From Acidimicrobiaceae bacterium (GTDB taxonomy: Bacteria; Actinomycetota; Acidimicrobiia; Acidimicrobiales; UBA8592), in assembly GCA_002713485.1 (NCBI GenBank), contig PAWI01000039.1, positions 1 through 9,630 of the forward strand: DNA of 9,630 nt, written 5' to 3'. The translations under genes were made by a program, and so were the position numbers. The notes under the pieces are model-generated. The model worked only from the letters and a program-made list of their open reading frames with translations, did not search any database and was not told the DNA's origin. Below are positions 6,138-9,630 of the stretch, one piece after another (positions within the stretch are counted from its first letter, which is position 1; the number at the start of each line of letters is the position of its first letter).

Positions 6138-7409
6138 TCAATCGTTTTTTAGCGACGCATAGGGGTTATTCCGAAGCAAACCATGATGCAATAACCCTGC
6201 TTTCATCACACCAACAATCCGGTCATGGTCTTGTAAAACTCTTACATCAACAGAAGGATCTCCATCAACAATAACGAGATCAGCGTATTTGCCATGCTCA
6301 AGTGTGCCTACCATACCATCCGTGTTCGCAGCAGCACCTCCATCGCGGGTAGCGCATAACAATGCTTCCACGTTAGACATCCCAAATAAATCTACGAAAT
6401 ATTCTAGATCTTTAGCGTTCGTTCCATGAGGCGTGATATTGAGACCATAATCACCTCCGATTAACACACGAACATTGCTTTCACGAAGCCTCTTAACTGA
6501 TGCGATCGTTTCATCAACTTCACGCTGGTAGCCTCGTTGTTCCATAGCATCACGCGGTAGCCCCAGTTGAGCTCCTTTATCCAGCAACGAAACTTCCCAT
6601 GCTATTCCTGGGCCAACAAATATGCGGTGCCGTTCAGCTTCCAACATTGAAACAGCTTCTTCATCAAGGTAATTAGCGTGACCGATAATATCCACACCAA
6701 AGCGCACAGCTTGCTTCACCGCAGCTGCGGAACGTGAATGGCAAACAACTCGCATGCCCCGTATATGAGCTTCGCTTACAGCTGCATCTACCTCTTCATC
6801 GCTGTAGGTCAGCACACCTGGGGGAGCGTATTCGTTTAACGCTTCTCCATCCAAGAAAATTTTTACGATGTCACATCGTTTTTTCGCTAGAGAACGGACC
6901 GCTTTACGAATAGCCCACGGCCCATCTGCAATTATTTTCTTAGAATCATCACCACCAAAAGACCCATCCGCATTACTTCCAGTTGATCCCAAATCACGAT
7001 CCGATGCTTCAAGTCGCGGACCACAAACTCGCCCATCGTTAATAGCGTCACGCAATGGGACGTCTAAACCTTGAGCTGATCCGAAACTAATTGCAGATGT
7101 GAAACCTGAACCGAGTAAAACACGAGCATTATCAACTGCATCGAGCATGGCGATAGGTAAGGGCTGATTATTTAACTGTTGAGGATGCGCATTGTTGTAT
7201 GAAAGATGAACATGTGACTCTATCATGCCCGGCATCACAAATTTTCCTGCTGCATCGTAACGTTCAACGTTTTGAACGTCTTGCTTGAAATCTATAGATG
7301 GGCCAGCGTATCTAATGAAGCCGTTCGCGACCCAAATCGTTCCATCATCAATAACTTCCTCGTCAACGCCACAGAATAACCGTGCATTATGAATCAGTAT
7401 TGGTTTCAC
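6138..7409 (-). CDS. Metal-dependent amidohydrolase, imidazolonepropionase/Xaa-Arg dipeptidase type (PF01979-like)
   Basis: This 423-residue protein has the amidohydrolase-superfamily layout: an N-terminal beta-sandwich strand (MKPILIHNARLF), then AGKFVMPGMIESHVH leading into the barrel, and a C-terminal GTLEHGKYADLVIVDGDP returning to the sandwich. The expected binuclear metal ligands are all visible: H66 and H68 (HVH), K183 in VKIFLDG (likely carboxylated), H224 in VVCHSRS, H244 in IIGHAN and D320 in IGGDYG. An active hydrolase is therefore likely, acting on a cyclic or linear amide, lactone or peptide-like bond; the substrate is unknown. The start is GTG at 7409, with AAGGGGA a few bases upstream, 14 bp after the stop of the preceding amidohydrolase. 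No signal peptide is seen, so it is cytoplasmic. Confidence 0.9.
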   Translation of the reverse strand: MKPILIHNARLFCGVDEEVIDDGTIWVANGFIRYAGPSIDFKQDVQNVERYDAAGKFVMPGMIESHVHLSYNNAHPQQLNNQPLPIAMLDAVDNARVLLGSGFTSAISFGSAQGLDVPLRDAINDGRVCGPRLEASDRDLGSTGSNADGSFGGDDSKKIIADGPWAIRKAVRSLAKKRCDIVKIFLDGEALNEYAPPGVLTYSDEEVDAAVSEAHIRGMRVVCHSRSAAAVKQAVRFGVDIIGHANYLDEEAVSMLEAERHRIFVGPGIAWEVSLLDKGAQLGLPRDAMEQRGYQREVDETIASVKRLRESNVRVLIGGDYGLNITPHGTNAKDLEYFVDLFGMSNVEALLCATRDGGAAANTDGMVGTLEHGKYADLVIVDGDPSVDVRVLQDHDRIVGVMKAGLLHHGLLRNNPYASLKND

Positions 7410-7423
7410 AGTTTCCCCTTACG

Positions 7424-8383
7424 TTATTCATTCCATGGTAGACGCAATAATTTAATTGCGTTGGTTGTGAGACTCTGATCAAAATCAGTAATTACCGTTG
7501 GAGTGTCCCAGCCACCGAAATTTGTTCCAAAAACCATCCGGTCCTCGCCTACAGTTGACACCACCAGGTCATGCGCAGGACCTTCTTCAAGATGCGAATC
7601 AAACCACAACAATTTCAGATCCTCAGCGAACGTTGATTCTGTGCCAAGGAAAGTAGCCATAGATTCAAACCGCTGTTTCAGAAAAGCTATCGCTCCTCCG
7701 CCATGAGAAACACACACATCAAGTCTCGGGTGACGCTGCATCACGCCACCAAGCACAAGAGAAGCCACAGCTATCGTTTCCTCGTATGCATATCCAAGAA
7801 TCAGGTCAAGTCCGAACCGTGCAAGTCGCTCATCAGCGGCACCCCGTATCCCATTATTTGTTGCGGGATGGATTAGTAAAGGGATATCTAAGTCCACAAC
7901 TGTTTGATAAAACACATCAAGCTTTGGATGATCCAACGGAAACCCGTAATCAGTGCCTATATAGGCTGCAATTAAACCCAAATCATGTACTGCACGCCGT
8001 AGCTCTTCACACGCAAATTCAGGATTTTGCAAAGGAACAGAAGCAGCACCGAGCAAACGGTCCGGGAATGGCTTTATATGTTTTGTCATAGCGTCGTTTG
8101 ATGCTCTTGCGAATCGGAGAGCTTCTTCAGTTTCAATGTGTCCAAAGAATGAAAGAGGATTCGGTGAAAGTAATTGCAAATCAATTCCCAAACTATCCAT
8201 GGCGTCAACACGTTTTTGTGCGTCCATAAAGACACTGTCTTTGTATGGAACACGTATTGCGTAATCACCAACTCGGAATTCTTGAAGCTTTGGATCTGAG
8301 CTTAATTCCGGGCCGTACTTGCCTGCGGCTCCAAAGCTTTCTTCAAGTACCACGTGGGCATGAAGATCAATCACCATCGACAT
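7424..8383 (-). CDS. Amidohydrolase-2 / ACMSD-like metal-dependent hydrolase or decarboxylase
   Basis: This 319-residue TIM-barrel protein belongs to the family that holds aminocarboxymuconate-semialdehyde decarboxylase, resorcylate decarboxylases and related hydrolases. Visible signatures are H8 and H10 (DLHAH), RVDAMDSLGIDLQLLS, a central GFPLDHPKLDVFY segment, H172 in LLIHPAT and H227 in SHGGG. The C-terminal block that usually reads GT/SD-Y-P is GTNFGGWD (286-293), so the expected metal/catalytic Asp is N288; D293 lies nearby. This could alter metal binding or the reaction, or D293 might compensate. The start at 8383 lies 3 bp after the stop of the upstream ABM gene with only a weak Shine-Dalgarno; coupling is likely. 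An ATG at 8377 is an alternative. Ring-cleavage or aromatic acid metabolism fits the family, but the substrate is unknown. Confidence 0.87.
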   Translation of the reverse strand: MSMVIDLHAHVVLEESFGAAGKYGPELSSDPKLQEFRVGDYAIRVPYKDSVFMDAQKRVDAMDSLGIDLQLLSPNPLSFFGHIETEEALRFARASNDAMTKHIKPFPDRLLGAASVPLQNPEFACEELRRAVHDLGLIAAYIGTDYGFPLDHPKLDVFYQTVVDLDIPLLIHPATNNGIRGAADERLARFGLDLILGYAYEETIAVASLVLGGVMQRHPRLDVCVSHGGGAIAFLKQRFESMATFLGTESTFAEDLKLLWFDSHLEEGPAHDLVVSTVGEDRMVFGTNFGGWDTPTVITDFDQSLTTNAIKLLRLPWNE

Positions 8384-8386
8384 TAA

Positions 8387-8755
8387 TTATGTATCAGTCC
8401 CATACGCACTTGATACCGCGTCAAAACGGAATTTCTTATCGCTGTCATAGACAGGCCCCCTATCCTCTGAAACATACAACCGATTTTCAGATGCAAGGAA
8501 GCCATCGCATCCATGAAGGACCTCAACCATTGCTGAGTAATTGGGATGGTCAAAGTGAGCGGCAAGATTCTCTGCATCGGTCCATAGTTCAAACACCTGA
8601 ATATGTGTCGGTTCAGCGGGGTCCGGTGCAAAGCAATATGCTAAACAACCGGGCTCGTCATTACGAGTTGCTGCCTGCACAGCCGCGGTTTTCGCCACCG
8701 TTATATCACGATCTTCTTGCGTCTCAAAAGATAGCGTTGCAGTAATAATAATCAT
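8387..8755 (-). CDS. ABM-domain small monooxygenase (quinol monooxygenase-like), copy 1
   Basis: In this 122-residue protein, residues about 1-95 form an antibiotic biosynthesis monooxygenase domain: MIIITATLSFET, EPGCLAYCFAPDP, IQVFELWTDAENLAAHF and HPNYSAMVEVL. The remaining 25 or so residues are a charged tail (SEDRGPVYDSDKKF and beyond), which the second copy lacks. Relatives act as cofactor-free oxygenases of quinols or aromatic polyketides, or have no known activity. The start at 8755 is firm: GGAGG lies four bases upstream (8760-8764 on the plus strand). It sits 53 bp after the dehydrogenase-like gene and 3 bp before the ACMSD-like amidohydrolase, so it is probably made with that enzyme. 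Confidence 0.85.
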   Translation of the reverse strand: MIIITATLSFETQEDRDITVAKTAAVQAATRNDEPGCLAYCFAPDPAEPTHIQVFELWTDAENLAAHFDHPNYSAMVEVLHGCDGFLASENRLYVSEDRGPVYDSDKKFRFDAVSSAYGTDT

Positions 8756-8808
8756 GTTCCCTCCAAACCGTTACATGGACTGTAGTGCTTTTACAAAGTT
8801 GACGGTAG

Positions 8809-9630
8809 TTAGCTTGCTAAAGGCCGACCGAATAATTTCGTATCGTGCCAAGAGGCAAGAAAAGATTCAGCACGATAACACGCGCCTAAAAATAATCCAT
8901 CCTCATGTTCCAAGGACTCTTCTACAACACCACTTATCGCAGTCGACGCAGTGGAGATAATGTCGGAAGGACTCGAATCACCATTCGGCCATGATGCGAA
9001 GATCGGTCCAGCTACAGCAAGAAAATCAGGAATAACAACAGTTCCTTTTCGTTGAAGCATTGCGAGTGCCCTCGCCGTAAAGGGTATTGGCTGATGCGGA
9101 ATTAGCGCCTGTACTTGAAGTTTTTCTGCAGTGACGTGACTTACTGCCCCCATTTTGGAACCAGCAAATAAAATGTCAGCACCTGATTGAAACACTTTCC
9201 AAGCCGGATCTGCCTCTCCATCGGATGACTTCACAAAATTAACACCGCTCTCACTCCAACCCGCTCTCACCTCGCTTGTTTCTAATCCTTCAGCATCGCT
9301 AACTGAACCTGAGAGCGTCGAGATAGAAACAACTGTCCCACCACGTTCAACGATAAGGTCCATCATTGCCGAGCTATGGTCGCCGAATCCCTCAATAGCG
9401 ACTTTTTTTCCATCAAGGCCAGATACTTGATCAGCGATAATCACAGGTCCCAGAGCCGCTAAAAACTGTCCAAGCTGATCTAGACCATGGTCAGTGAATC
9501 GCATATCAGATCGAGTATCGACCTGATTCAGTTTTTCAAATGATAAAGGATTTATTCCCTTTCCTGCGTCAAATCCTAGGCTTCCAGCGGAAACGTCATC
9601 CACAATTTCAGAAACGAAATTCTCTACTGC
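8809..9630 (-). CDS. Divergent Glu/Leu/Phe/Val dehydrogenase-like protein, 5'-truncated by the window edge
   Basis: The frame is open to base 9630, so the GTG at 9603 need not be the start and the N-terminal dimerisation/catalytic domain is outside the window. The visible part resembles the C-terminal Rossmann domain of the amino-acid dehydrogenase family (numbering from 9603): KKVAIEGFGDHSS (66-78), a strand GGTVVSISTLSGSV, DILFAGSKMGAV, then IPHQPIPFTARAL with GTVVIPDFLAVAGPIFASW. Active family members carry GFGxxG and EGAN-P-T here; this protein has GFGDHS and IPHQPIPF, so cofactor-loop and active-site residues are changed. It may use another substrate or be a non-enzymatic relative. The family assignment rests on the order of motifs, not on alignment. 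It is the first visible gene of the minus-strand string and may be preceded by more. Confidence 0.7.
   Translation of the reverse strand, partial: AVENFVSEIVDDVSAGSLGFDAGKGINPLSFEKLNQVDTRSDMRFTDHGLDQLGQFLAALGPVIIADQVSGLDGKKVAIEGFGDHSSAMMDLIVERGGTVVSISTLSGSVSDAEGLETSEVRAGWSESGVNFVKSSDGEADPAWKVFQSGADILFAGSKMGAVSHVTAEKLQVQALIPHQPIPFTARALAMLQRKGTVVIPDFLAVAGPIFASWPNGDSSPSDIISTASTAISGVVEESLEHEDGLFLGACYRAESFLASWHDTKLFGRPLAS

Noticed and set aside
8245..8745. A 166-residue plus-strand frame opposite the ACMSD-like and ABM genes
   Set aside because: It lies antisense to two well-supported genes and shows no domain, signal sequence or Shine-Dalgarno. Its low-complexity, His/Gln/Ser-rich content is typical of an antisense shadow.
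9601..9603. GTG at 9603 as the start of the dehydrogenase-like gene
   Set aside because: The frame continues open to 9630 and the family's N-terminal domain is missing, so truncation by the window edge is more likely.

Overview
This is a bacterial, moderately AT-rich stretch with tight gene packing. Most genes have clear Shine-Dalgarno sequences, and the longest gap between genes is about 140 bp. The organism cannot be fixed from the sequence. The mix of a DUF2207 membrane protein, a Baeyer-Villiger monooxygenase, amidohydrolases and small antibiotic-biosynthesis-type monooxygenases is what one finds in free-living, oxidation-rich heterotrophs such as marine Actinomycetota (Acidimicrobiia-like) or SAR202-like Chloroflexota. 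That placement is inference only. There are no rRNA or tRNA genes, CRISPR arrays, insertion sequences, phage genes or integration sites.

Left part, + strand (1-4398). The window opens inside a DUF2207-family membrane protein that ends in a run of 19 glycines and a Trp. After a 49-bp gap holding a perfect 7+7 bp inverted repeat come two oxygenase genes whose stop and start codons touch (TAA then ATG). The first is a complete type I Baeyer-Villiger flavin monooxygenase. The second is a probable 2-oxoglutarate/Fe(II)-dependent oxygenase of an uncharacterised family. They look co-transcribed and translationally coupled.

Middle, - strand (4404-5004). A small secreted lipoprotein with a duplicated two-cysteine motif converges on the oxygenase pair with only 5 bp between stop codons. 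Its upstream region carries two direct copies of a 9-bp sequence exactly 40 bp apart.

Right part, - strand (5005-9630). Six genes read leftwards in a probable operon. In transcription order they are: a divergent Glu/Leu/Phe/Val dehydrogenase-like protein cut by the window end, an ABM-domain small monooxygenase, an ACMSD-type amidohydrolase whose usual metal-site Asp is Asn, an imidazolonepropionase-type amidohydrolase with an intact metal site, a second ABM-domain protein, and a short-chain dehydrogenase. Gaps are 3-53 bp. The two ABM proteins are recognisable paralogues.

Taken together the window looks like an accessory oxidative catabolism (or small-molecule modification) locus. Baeyer-Villiger oxidation and hydroxylation are encoded on one strand; ring oxidation, C-N or C-C hydrolysis and alcohol/ketone interconversion are encoded on the other. 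The substrate is unknown and the link between the two strands is proximity only. The most interesting points are the coupled monooxygenase/oxygenase pair, the six-gene string with its ABM paralogues, two enzymes with altered signature residues, and the duplicated-cysteine lipoprotein.
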